Shown here one piece after another: positions 9,482-19,300 of a DNA stretch of 64,000 nucleotides. This DNA is from Arcanobacterium sp. (lineage in GTDB: Bacteria > Actinomycetota > Actinomycetes > Actinomycetales > Actinomycetaceae): NCBI GenBank assembly GCA_022778805.1, contig JALFSN010000008.1:124001-188000 (forward strand), in the 5' to 3' direction. The notes beneath the pieces are model-generated. The model had not been told where the DNA came from. It saw nothing but the letters and a program-made list of their open reading frames with translations, and ran no database searches. Every line of letters starts with the position of its first letter. Position 1 is the first letter of the stretch. Both the position numbers and the translations under genes were made by a program.

Positions 9482-9654
9482 ATGATTCAACTAGTAAGGA
9501 GTGTACTCACTACAGTGGGGCTCATCCTATAGTGGGGATCATCGCGGCTGCGCTAAGCGTCGTTTTTGGAGTCATGGCTCTCATGGGCTACCCCGGCATG
9601 ATGGCGTGCGCCATGCTGGGGCTAGAAGTCCGTTATCCTCTAACCCCAGCTTAG
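9482..9654 (+). pseudogene. Possible remnant of a small membrane-protein gene
   Basis: A frame from ATG 9482 gives MIQLVRSVLTTVGLIL and then stops at 9530-9532. A second plus-strand frame continues with a hydrophobic stretch (VGIIAAALSVVFGVMALMG). A 13-base motif AGTGGGG(C/A)TCATC occurs at 9514-9526 and again 17 bases later at 9531-9543. Removing one 17-base copy would join the two frames into one hydrophobic peptide. The reading is speculative: the peptide is short, and its end falls in a hairpin. Confidence 0.22.
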
Positions 9655-9661
9655 TTTGTTT
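9615..9661. terminator. Hairpin at the 3' end of the GH2 gene
   Basis: GCTGGGGCTAGA (9615-9626) and TCTAACCCCAGC (9639-9650) form a 12-base stem with a 12-base loop. On the plus strand it is followed by TTAGTTTGTTT but has one C-A mismatch. On the minus strand all 12 positions pair (one G-U) but no U-run follows. It sits just after the GH2 stop codon, so it may terminate transcription from either side. Confidence 0.5.
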
Positions 9662-12600
9662 AGGTGTGCCTGCGGCGCGCCGCCACGATCGCCGCTCCAC
9701 CAGCCAGAAGGGCAACCGATAGCAGTATCACCCATACGGCATGTGCCCCCGTATTTGGCATAGCGCCAATCGACGGGCTAGCTGGCTCACCGTCACCCGA
9801 AGCAGCGGCATCAGGAGCCTTACCGCTCGGATCAGTACCAGGCTGCTCAGTACCAGGTTGCTCAGTGCCGGAACCTGGCTGTTCTGGATCAGGATCCGTA
9901 CCAGGATTAAGGTCTGTACCTGGTTTCGTGCCAGGATCTGGGGTATCGCAGTTCAGAGATTCCCACGTGGGAGCTGTAAACTGCGCCGACCAATCCGGAT
10001 TCGTGAGCCGGTAACCGTCTTTGGCCTGTGCCGTCACCGTCACCGTAGCGCCATAAGCATACTCATACTTACCAGCATTCACTGGCTCGCCGTTCACCAG
10101 ATACTGCACACCCTCCGTATCTGCAATAAGCACATACGGCTTCACGGTGCACGAAGCCGGATCTTCGGTTGTAGGCTCCACAGCCGTAGCCTCAGTTGGT
10201 TCTGCGACTGGCTCATCGAGCGCAATCGTATAAGTGGCACTAAGCACGCCTGTATAGGTGCCGATGCCCGTCACTGTCACAGTGGCTTCGCCCTCATCAG
10301 TATTGCCCTCGTAGCTCACCTTAAAATCCTTGCCTTGCACCAATGTCGCGCCACCTGGTGCAGTCACAGTGATCGTGGTGGGGATGGCCGGATGGGCAGC
10401 ATCCACTGCATCGACTTTCACTTCACGAGGAGCTACGGTAAGCACAAAGCCGCCATTCGGACCCGAAATATCAATCGGCTCAGGATCTTCCGGCTCAGAC
10501 TTGACGCTGATCGTATAAATCGCGCTCAACTCTCCTTTGTGAGTGTTGATGCCCGTCACCGTCACCATAGCTTCACCAGCTTGCGTATCAGCAGTATAGG
10601 TGAGCTGATAATTCACCCCTGCCGTGAGGATAGTGCCATCCTTATCAGCCACGACTACGGAGCTTGGGCGAGCTGGATGATCAGCGTCTACTGACTCCAC
10701 TTCCAGTGCCTCTGGCTCCACACGTACCGTGAATCCCAGCTCAGGATCGTTGAGATCAATCTGCGGCTTTGGCTCACGCAAACGCAGCTCGGCGGCGCTC
10801 ACAAACATATTAGGCTGGGTATCACTCACCGTAGATGTAGGCACCAGTTTCACATATTTAGCTGTGTGCACCTGATCAAACTGGGCGAGCTTCCACTGTG
10901 AGTTGTCTGCCCAGGTGCCCTGAGAAACCAATGTGTATTGGTCATCTGCAGGCAGACGCACACCATCTTGAGTCTCCCCCTGCGGATCGTCGGTGTTGCT
11001 CACATACACCTTATAGCCGGTGATCGTGCCGTTATTGCCATCTGCACGTGGCTGATAGCGCAAAGCCTCAATATCTGTAGGCTCATCGAGAATCAGCACT
11101 GCCCAGCCGCGAGTAACAAAATTGTCGGTGTTTCCATTGATCGGATTTCCAGCTCCCCACGGCGTATGCCACACCGTATCTTGCCGGCCATCGAGGGCAC
11201 TGCCCTTGGAATTATTGCCAGAGCTCGCAGCTTGGCTGCCCACAGCGATATTCGTGTGTGCGGGAGCCACATCGCGGGAGGCGTCATCTGCTGGAGCAGG
11301 CTGGTTATCCCCAAGGCGGATTGTAAAGGTGTTGATCGTGGCACGATCTTCTGATTCCACGATCACCCGTGCCACACCTTCATATTCAGGCAGAATCGTA
11401 AACGCAGCGTTCTCGCGGGTAGCTGCCGCAATCTGCGCCACAGCTTCAGCTGGGGTGCTGTACGTCCAATTTGCCAAAGCAGCATCCGGCACGGCTTCGT
11501 CGTTCACCGTGAGCGATTCCAACTGTGCGGTGCTATAGGTTGAGGTGCTCAGCGATGCCGTCTTTAGCTCCACTTCGGTAATCCCCGTGCAAGGCTTTTT
11601 GCCATTGCTGAGTGTCTCATTCTTGTTCGTCACTTCTAGCTTCACAAACGTGGCGCTCACAGGAGCGTCGTTGAGTGCATAAGAATACTTCTTTACGTTG
11701 GCGGGAGATTCTGAGCTAGCGATAGTTTCGGTGACGTCAAGTTCTCGCCACTCATCGCCAGCGTTGTCTTTCACGTAAAACTTTGTGGTGCCCGCATCAG
11801 GGAAACGTGCAGAGAATGTGTCTTTATAGAAGTACACGTTGAACTCACCAAAAGTTTGCTGGGTGTCATACGCGAACTCAATTTCTGCTGTGTTGTCTCC
11901 AGCTTGCGAGTTAGCGTAGTTCGTCCAGGTAGTGGGGTTTGGCCCACCGCTGGTATTAGCGCCCAGCGCAGTGGAGCCATCTTTAATCGCATTCAAGGTA
12001 TCTGACTGTTTGTCAGCAGGAATGTCTTGGGTGAGATTTGCTGCGCCGGTCACGCTAGAGCCAATCGTCATCGTAGGTTCTTGCACCCTGATGGTGGCCG
12101 TCACTGGGAACTCATCTTCCAGCACGGTTGCGGTGCCGTTAATCACCACCGTGCCCGCAGTGGCATAGGCACTATCTTCTGGAAGATCCCAATCTACCTC
12201 AAACTGAGCGTCCAAAATCGTGCCATCTGGAAGCACTGCTGGGCGAGTGTCTGGAATAGTAGGCACTACTCCTACCTGTGTGGTGGCAGAATAGTTGAGC
12301 ACTGCCCCTGCCCGATTCAGCATGGTCACGTTCACGCTCACGCTATGCCCTTTGGCCGTGGTGCCGCGCACGGTAAACGTGCCAGGTGCGCCATACTGCT
12401 CAGGGGTGACCTCATCCCAGGTTACGTCCACTGCTTCAGTGGAGCCATCGCTGAGGTTGGCATCTATCTTGGCTGGCAGCACCGGCTCAGTGCCCACCTG
12501 CACGTAATAGTTGCGTGGATAGGTGTAAGAAACGACGTCTGCATCGGCACTAGTTTCTCCAGTAGGTTCACTCTGCACAGCTTTGGCCACGCTGGGCAGG

Positions 12601-15287
12601 GCTGGGGTGGAAACCGCCACTGAGCAGCTACCGCTTTGATTGGTAGCCTTGACGATGCCAAGCACTTTGCCGTGGTACGTGTTGCGGGTAGCAGACAAGT
12701 ATGAGGTGTGATCGGCTTGCTCGCCGTTATCAGTGCCCACCACTTCGCAAGCTCCGGTGGCTGTAAACGTCACTGGAATGTCTGCATCTGGCACTGGCAC
12801 ACCGTTGGCATCCAGCACCGTCACCTCATAGTAAGCGAGATCCTCATTATTGGCTCGCAGAGTAGTCTTGTTCACCTGTACATCTAAGCTGGCAGCCACT
12901 CCTGCGGTGCTCACGCTAGAGCGGCCTTGAGTGCTGGTGATCGGCTGATCTTGAGCATCATAGGCTACAGCGCGTAAGGTGCCGTCTTCATAGGCGAGAT
13001 TCCAGCTGAGATAGAGGTTTTCATACTCGGTTGAGCTCTTGCCCTCTCCCTCATAGATTTGATACTTGTAGCCAGCATCAGTGGTCTTTTCAGTGAAAGT
13101 CTTTTTGCCCAGGGAACGCTCTTGCCCTCCCGTGGGAGTGAAGAATAGCTCCACTGAGCGCGCATCCGAATAGACCACGATCTTTTGATTTCCCGTGCCG
13201 CCGTTTTGCAGCACGCTGCGGTTCCACGCTGGCAGAATATGCAAAGTGTGCACGTCGTCATTCCACTGGCTTTGATACAGATAGAAAGAATCCTTAGGGA
13301 AACCAGCGGTATCCACAATGCCAAAATAAGAGTTCTTAGGTGACGGCCAAGACCCGACTGCCCCAGCCCTCGTGCCATTCCAGTTGGTCGGCTCACCAAT
13401 GTAGTCAAAGCCCGTCCACACGGCCGTGCCTGCTACGTAGTCGCGCTTAATCACATCCAGCCACGCCTGCGCGGCATAGTGCCCCCAGTTCACTTTCGAG
13501 CCGTCATACGAGGTGAGTTGCTTATCTGACGTCTGTCCAGAATCCGAAGTGCGCGAATACACCCCACGGCTATTCACAGATGATGCCGTCTCGGCCCCAT
13601 AGAGCATGGCATTCGGATAGGTATTATGCAACATATCGTATTGCCCGCCGTCAGCGTAATTTGCTCCCACTGTGCCAGTGGTGTCTGCGGCGGTAGCGGC
13701 AGAAAGCAAACTCGACATCACGTTGCGAGCGACGCCGTCGCGTTTAATCGCGTTATCGCCGCGAGTCACCGGACGAGTCTGGTCAATCCCCGCAGCCCAC
13801 GAAATCAAATTTGTCTGCCGCGACGAGAAACTAGAAATGGCGCAGGCGGTGCCCTCTTGAATCTCATTTCCTAGCGACCACATAATCACGCTCGGCGCAT
13901 TGACGTCACGCTTAAGCGTCGTCTCCAGATCGAAGCGCGCCCAAGTGCTCCCGTTCGGTACATTTTCGAGCTTCGTCTCTGCTGGCACAGTTTGATCGAA
14001 GAACCTAGCGTAATCTTTCGAGTTAGTGTTCTTCGCACAATGCAAGCCGTCGAAGATCTCTTCAATGATGAGCATGCCTTTTTCATTAGCTAGATCTATC
14101 AAATCGCGCGAGCCAGGATTGTGGGTGATGCGAATAGTGTTCACACCCATGCCTTTGAGAATGTCGATTTGCCGCTCAATCGCATCTTTATAGGCTTTAG
14201 CCCCTAATGCTCCTTGATCGTGGTGCATAGAGACGCCTTTGAGCTTCATTTTCTTGCCATTGAGCGCAAAGCCCGTACCGGCATCAAAAGTGAGTTTCCG
14301 GAAACCCGTCATGGTGTCTACGGCGTCCAGCGCTTCCGCGCCATCTAGCAGCTCGGTGTGCACCACGTATTGCGCAGGATTGCGCAAGTTCCATAGCTCA
14401 GGGGAATTGGCTGCCAACTCGGTCGTATCTGTGAGGGTGGCTCCTGCCGCTAACGTCACCTGCTTCGTGACGGCACCAATCGTTTCTCCCCCAGCTTTAG
14501 GCGCCACAGTGTGTTTCAGGGTGAACGTTTTGTCTGCGTTACTCTCGTTGGTAAGCACAGTGCTCACATCGAGATTCAACGTGCCCGTGCCGGTATAGCC
14601 ATCTATATTCTTGGCCGCCACTTTCACGCCGTTATAGGCCACGTGCACCGGATCAGTGATCATCAGATCCACATCGCGGTAAATACCGGAGCCCGAATAC
14701 CAGCGGCTCGATGGGGTCTGGTGATTCACTTTCACAGCCACCACGTTGCTTGCCCCGAAGTTTAAGGCGCTCGTGATATCCACGGAAAATGGAGTATATC
14801 CGTAGGGATGGTTAGCTACCTCCACGCCGTTCACATAAATGGTGGCGTCCATGTAGATGCCGTCAAAATTCAGGTTGATACGTTTGCCTTCAAGCTCTGC
14901 TGGCAACTCCACGCTCTTGCGATACCACCCCACTCCGCCAGGCAAATAACCACTTTCAGCTTCCATAGACTGCGAGAATGGCTGCTCGATGCTGTAGTCA
15001 TGCGGTAAGTCCACGCCGCGCCAGCTGGCATCATTAAATGCAGCTCCCTGCGCTCCTGCCACATCGCCAAGTATAAACTTCCAGTCATTATTGAAACTCT
15101 GGAATCGCACTTGAGGGTCGACACTACTCAGCGGAACTTCCTCGGCCACCGACACCATCTGTGTAGGCACGCTCAACCCTGAATAATCTGTAGCGAAAGC
15201 TGCCGGTGAAAGGCCAGCCAGCACAAGCGCGCTCACAGCAGTAGCAGACAATACGTTCCTAGCTGTGCGTTTGAGACTATTTTTCAT
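9660..15287 (-). CDS. Sortase-anchored GH2 beta-galactosidase, multidomain
   Basis: Predicted surface beta-galactosidase of 1875 residues. A signal peptide (cleavage near PAAFATD) is followed by the GH2 sugar-binding domain (about 60-215), the Ig-like domain (220-330) and the TIM barrel (from 335). GVNTIRITHNPGS, the acid/base Glu of WSLGNEIQEG (E475) and the probable nucleophile of LYGAETAS (E566) are present, as is GFDYIGEPTNW. Then come Ig-like domains (Big_4-like), F5/8-type modules, a Cys-less stalk of two related repeats of about 90 residues (both ending in TVTGI-T-G-LSA-YTI), a two-cysteine domain related to that in the GH20 protein (SCTV...LNCD), a Pro/Thr linker, MPNTG, a membrane segment and RRRHT. 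The long modular form resembles BbgIII/BgaA-type enzymes. It lies upstream of GH20 in the same orientation but has its own promoter. Confidence 0.94.
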   Translation of the reverse strand: MKNSLKRTARNVLSATAVSALVLAGLSPAAFATDYSGLSVPTQMVSVAEEVPLSSVDPQVRFQSFNNDWKFILGDVAGAQGAAFNDASWRGVDLPHDYSIEQPFSQSMEAESGYLPGGVGWYRKSVELPAELEGKRINLNFDGIYMDATIYVNGVEVANHPYGYTPFSVDITSALNFGASNVVAVKVNHQTPSSRWYSGSGIYRDVDLMITDPVHVAYNGVKVAAKNIDGYTGTGTLNLDVSTVLTNESNADKTFTLKHTVAPKAGGETIGAVTKQVTLAAGATLTDTTELAANSPELWNLRNPAQYVVHTELLDGAEALDAVDTMTGFRKLTFDAGTGFALNGKKMKLKGVSMHHDQGALGAKAYKDAIERQIDILKGMGVNTIRITHNPGSRDLIDLANEKGMLIIEEIFDGLHCAKNTNSKDYARFFDQTVPAETKLENVPNGSTWARFDLETTLKRDVNAPSVIMWSLGNEIQEGTACAISSFSSRQTNLISWAAGIDQTRPVTRGDNAIKRDGVARNVMSSLLSAATAADTTGTVGANYADGGQYDMLHNTYPNAMLYGAETASSVNSRGVYSRTSDSGQTSDKQLTSYDGSKVNWGHYAAQAWLDVIKRDYVAGTAVWTGFDYIGEPTNWNGTRAGAVGSWPSPKNSYFGIVDTAGFPKDSFYLYQSQWNDDVHTLHILPAWNRSVLQNGGTGNQKIVVYSDARSVELFFTPTGGQERSLGKKTFTEKTTDAGYKYQIYEGEGKSSTEYENLYLSWNLAYEDGTLRAVAYDAQDQPITSTQGRSSVSTAGVAASLDVQVNKTTLRANNEDLAYYEVTVLDANGVPVPDADIPVTFTATGACEVVGTDNGEQADHTSYLSATRNTYHGKVLGIVKATNQSGSCSVAVSTPALPSVAKAVQSEPTGETSADADVVSYTYPRNYYVQVGTEPVLPAKIDANLSDGSTEAVDVTWDEVTPEQYGAPGTFTVRGTTAKGHSVSVNVTMLNRAGAVLNYSATTQVGVVPTIPDTRPAVLPDGTILDAQFEVDWDLPEDSAYATAGTVVINGTATVLEDEFPVTATIRVQEPTMTIGSSVTGAANLTQDIPADKQSDTLNAIKDGSTALGANTSGGPNPTTWTNYANSQAGDNTAEIEFAYDTQQTFGEFNVYFYKDTFSARFPDAGTTKFYVKDNAGDEWRELDVTETIASSESPANVKKYSYALNDAPVSATFVKLEVTNKNETLSNGKKPCTGITEVELKTASLSTSTYSTAQLESLTVNDEAVPDAALANWTYSTPAEAVAQIAAATRENAAFTILPEYEGVARVIVESEDRATINTFTIRLGDNQPAPADDASRDVAPAHTNIAVGSQAASSGNNSKGSALDGRQDTVWHTPWGAGNPINGNTDNFVTRGWAVLILDEPTDIEALRYQPRADGNNGTITGYKVYVSNTDDPQGETQDGVRLPADDQYTLVSQGTWADNSQWKLAQFDQVHTAKYVKLVPTSTVSDTQPNMFVSAAELRLREPKPQIDLNDPELGFTVRVEPEALEVESVDADHPARPSSVVVADKDGTILTAGVNYQLTYTADTQAGEAMVTVTGINTHKGELSAIYTISVKSEPEDPEPIDISGPNGGFVLTVAPREVKVDAVDAAHPAIPTTITVTAPGGATLVQGKDFKVSYEGNTDEGEATVTVTGIGTYTGVLSATYTIALDEPVAEPTEATAVEPTTEDPASCTVKPYVLIADTEGVQYLVNGEPVNAGKYEYAYGATVTVTAQAKDGYRLTNPDWSAQFTAPTWESLNCDTPDPGTKPGTDLNPGTDPDPEQPGSGTEQPGTEQPGTDPSGKAPDAAASGDGEPASPSIGAMPNTGAHAVWVILLSVALLAGGAAIVAARRRHT

Positions 15288-15331
15288 TTATTTTCCCCTA
15301 CGTAACCCCATTGTTAGGCACTGTGATTATA
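15288..15331 (-). promoter_or_regulatory. Promoter region of the GH2 gene
   Basis: A consensus TATAAT lies at plus-strand 15326-15331, 38 bases before the ATG; TTGCTA stands 19 bases further upstream as a weak -35. AGGGGAAAA just before the ATG is the ribosome site. The remaining bases up to 15622 hold no convincing gene; CCGCTAGC near 15362 also occurs before the GH20 promoter. Confidence 0.5.
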
Positions 15332-15622
15332 ACGTGGCACATGGGGCACATAGCAAAAGGGCTAGCGGACAAAAGTTTAGAGTGTGTCTTGTTTTTGTGT
15401 CAGTGGTCTGACTTGGGAGAGCGAAGAACACTTATGTCTATGGTTGATGACAGGCCTGCTGGATCTATCAATCTACGTGATGACGCTAGTAATTGATAAG
15501 AGAATCCACTCATAACTGGTAAGAAAATCGAGCATGCTACTAAAACCAAAGCGTCTAGCTTCTGCAAATAAACTACACTAAACTACAGCACCCCGCGCCA
15601 CAGGCAACCGCCCCGTCCGCCG

Positions 15623-15958
15623 TCACGCCACCTTGGCATCCGCTACTTTATCGCGCCTCGGTAGACGCACATGCTGCAGCTGATCCGTCACTGGTTTGAG
15701 CGTGGTCTCAAGTTCGCCAAAGCTCAGATATCCATCGCCATCAGCCGCCTCAAATGTGGAAAATACGTCGTTCACCTTGGCATCTTTGAGCTCCACGTGG
15801 TAGTTATCCATCTCAAGCTCGCCATCGCGCCACGCCTGCACAGAATCCTTTACCCATTTGCTGCGTTCTTCAATCGGGCGCCCTTCATTGAGAAACAGCG
15901 CAACGACCCCCAGAGCCAGCGCAGCCACGACGACGAAAATAACCAATGCGATCAACAC
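15623..15958 (-). CDS. Small membrane protein with an EF-hand-like loop, function unknown
   Basis: 111 residues from a GTG at 15958; AATGGA just upstream is a weak ribosome site, and a TTG one codon in is an alternative. Residues 1-24 form one membrane helix (LIALVIFVVVAALALGVVAL). The rest is soluble and charged. Residues about 68-82 (TFEAADGDGYLSFGEL) resemble an EF-hand calcium loop, with the first ligand position occupied by Ala instead of Asp, so binding is uncertain. I do not recognise the family. It lies downstream of smc on the same strand, 355 bases away. Confidence 0.6.
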   Translation of the reverse strand: MLIALVIFVVVAALALGVVALFLNEGRPIEERSKWVKDSVQAWRDGELEMDNYHVELKDAKVNDVFSTFEAADGDGYLSFGELETTLKPVTDQLQHVRLPRRDKVADAKVA

Positions 15959-16313
15959 AGTTCCATTAAAACTTAAAAAATCGATAGGCGAAAGCGCGGC
16001 ATGCTATATCCAAATTGCAACTTCATTACCTCGCATCACTTTTCTATAACTTTGTGTAGCTCCCCACTTATCCCAGCAGATGACTGCGTTTTCGACGCAT
16101 TCGCATAAAGAATTCTCATCGCAAACCGGAGTGCAGTGCACAGTACAGCACAGCCCCGAAATCCAAAATTCCCTCATGCCATCTCTTTTTTCCCCCCCCT
16201 CGGGGTGCTCTCCTGGCAGTACAGGATCGCAGCAGTGCGATAACTACGCGCGCGTACTCTCCTGTATATCTCTCGGAGGCACTCTTGCCCATCATCCTGA
16301 GATCTCTATGCCA
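15959..16313. other. Gene-free stretch between smc and the small membrane protein
   Basis: 355 bases without a credible frame. It contains a T6-C8 homopolymer junction near 16188-16200 followed by TCGGGG. I see no clear terminator for smc. Confidence 0.4.
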
Positions 16314-19300
16314 TCAGGCGTCGATGACGTCAGCTATTCGCTGCGAAATCACGCTCGTCACGCCCCGCTCCCGCATCGCCACGCCATAGAGAGCATCGGC
16401 AATCTCCATCGTGCGCTTTTGATGCGTGATGATGAGCAACTGTGAACTCTCATGCAGCTGCTCAAACAGATCTAAAAGACGCGAGAGATTGACGTCGTCA
16501 AGCGCGGCCTCCACCTCATCCATTACGTAGAACGGACTCGGACGAGCCATGAAAATAGCCATGAGGAAAGCAATCGCTGTCAGCGAACGCTCACCGCCGG
16601 AGAGCAGCGACAACCGTTTGACGCGCTTGCCTGGCGGACGAGCCTCTATATCAATTCCCGTGGTGAGAATAGAATCTGGATCCGTAAGCACCAGCTTCCC
16701 CTCTCCCCCAGGGAAAAGCCGAGCAAAAACTCCAGTGAATTGCTCAGCTACATCCGCTAGTGCAGCTGCCATCACGTCTTCTACGCGTTGATCAATATCT
16801 CGGATCATCTTGAGCAAGTCCTCACGGGAACGCCGCAAATCGTGCAGCTGCTCAGTGAGAAACTTTTGCCGCTGCTCAAGAGCTGCATGCTCTTCTAACG
16901 CCAACGGGTTAATTTTGCCTAGGCGCGCGAGATCTCGTTCGGCTTTAGCGAGACGTTTCTCCTGCTCAGCGCGCACAAAAGGGATCGTGGCAGGCGGCAC
17001 TGACACAGCCTCAGCATCGCCCGTAGCACTGCCACCAGTATCACCTGCGGGCAATTTAGCGTCATTTGCGGGCGATGTTGGAGGCTCTCCCCCTGGACTC
17101 TCCACTGGACTCCCAACTGGAATCGGCAGATGCGGCCCGTACTCGTCGATGAGCGTGGCCGCTTCCATTCCCATCGTCTCCATTGCCCGCTGCTCAAGCT
17201 GTTCATATTTCAGTTTTTGCTGGGCGAGTGCCAATTCTCGCTGGTGCCCCTCATCGGCTAATGCCCGCTCTTCTGCACTCGCCTGGTCGAACTGCGCCCG
17301 CGCCTGGACAAGCTGTGAATGCTGCTGCGCCCCTTGAGCTTCGGCCTGCTCCCGTTCCCGCTCCACACTATCGGCAAACTGCTGCGTGACGGCGAACGCC
17401 CGCCGAGCTTTTTCTCCTACCTCATGCGCTGCCTGGCGTGCTTGAGCACGGCGAATCGCCATGCGCTCCTCGTGCCGTATTCGCTCCTGTGCCGCCTGTG
17501 CGCCGCGTTCCAGCGCCTCAGATTTTCCCGCTATCGCACGCAGCCGCTCCTCGTGAGTACGCAGAGCCAATCGCGCCTCTGTCTCTCTTTGTCGTGCTGT
17601 CACTGCTGCGCTATGGCTCTGCTCCCGCTCTCGGGTAAGTTCGGCAGCTCGCTGCGTGAGATCTTCCGGCTCCGCACTCAGCTGTAGCTGCTGCTCGTTG
17701 ATAGCTTCCAGATCAGATCGCCGCGTCGATAGCTCCGCATCAATCTGCCCAATTCTCACGCGGTCGCGCTCCGCTTCGGCCTGCGCCGCCTCTAAGCTCT
17801 GTCGCAGTACTCCCAGCTGCGCCGTCAAGGCAGCAAGCTGCGAATCGCGCGCGTTGAGTTCGGAAGAGATCTGCTCAAATTTTTCATGAAAATCGCCGTA
17901 GACGCGCTGCGCTCGGACGAGTGCATCCTCCGCTTCACTGTGCTCCTGCTCAGCCTGGCGCGCCTGGGCGAGAGCGTCGTCATACATCGCTTGCCGCGCC
18001 AGTACCGCCGCCGCCTGCACCTCACCGCCGCGCACGCGGCCAGGGCTAAGCACATCACCAGCCAACGTAGCCACACTGGGAGCCCCCGCGCGAATGAGAG
18101 ATCGCGCCGTGAGCAGATCGACGCAGAGCACTGTACCGCTGAGTAGTTCACGCACCGTCTGAGCCGGCGCAGACGTCCCCATAATCACGGAACTAGCCAC
18201 CACTGCCTCGTGCGCACCAAACTGGCATGAGCGTATAGCTCGCTCAGCAGCCATCTCTAGTGCTTCGGCAATGGCTGCACTCCCATTTGCCGCATCAGCG
18301 CTGGCCATGCCGGCGCCATCGTCATTACTGCCGTCTTCACCGTTGCCGTTCGCCTTGCCATTTCTGCTGCCGTTCGCCTTGCCGGCTTCATTCGCAGCTG
18401 AGCGTGCGCTCACAATCAATTCCAGGTGCCCTGCATGTTCTTCTCGGGCAGCGCGCAGCGCATCGATACCGGCGTCAATATCCGTAACGACGGCGCCGGC
18501 TGCACTACCGGCGAGCGCAGCTTCCACCCCCGTCTCCCAGCCTGGCGTAATCCGCAGAGAATCACGCACTAAGCCATCCACTCCGGTGCGAAAATTGTCC
18601 ACTACCCACGCCGTGGCATCCTCAGGGACGAGCGAGAGCGAGAGTGTCTCCGCCTTGGTACGCCACTGCACAGCATTCGCCTGAGCCTGCGCAAGTGCAG
18701 AGCGCGCTTCCTCCACCTTCGCCTGCGCCTCTTGTACGTCGTGAGCAGCGCGCTGATGCGACAGCGACAAATCGTCGTTGCCAGGCGTGTGCGCCACGGT
18801 ATCTCGCTCCAGCTGAGCCACCGATTGAGCAGCCTTCTGCGCCCGTTTCTCCGCTTCCGTCTTCGCAACGTCCACGCGCTCTCGCTCCGCCGTGAGCGCC
18901 TCAATTCGAGATCGAGCCGCAGTGATCTGACCAGCAATGCGGGCGGTCATTTCCCTGCGATCAGCCAACGTGCGATTGATACGAGCAAGATGCACATCGA
19001 CATCCGCCTCAGTCTGATCGGCCTTTTCTCGATTAGCAATCATCTGAGCCAAATGCTGCTGTGCCGCTTGTACCTGCTCAGCGAGATTCGCCTCCTCCTC
19101 ACGAGCGATTTGTGCCCGCTCACGGATGTGCTCCGGCGTCTCCCCCTGCTGCGTATTCGAGGCAGGAGCATTGAGCGAGCGCTCCCGCTCCGCTGCCAGA
19201 TCTGCCAGCGAGCGGAACCTCTCCAGCAACGACGTCAAGCGGCCAAAGCGCTCAGCTAGCTGCGCTGTATACGGGCTCAGCCGATCTGCCTGCTCCTGCA

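Noticed and set aside
15311..15496. 61-codon plus-strand frame upstream of the GH2 gene
   Set aside because: Overlaps the GH2 promoter, no ribosome site, product without recognisable features.
16188..16206. T6-C8 run followed by TCGGGG as the smc terminator
   Set aside because: The only possible stem has a two-base loop and lacks a U-run on the smc strand.
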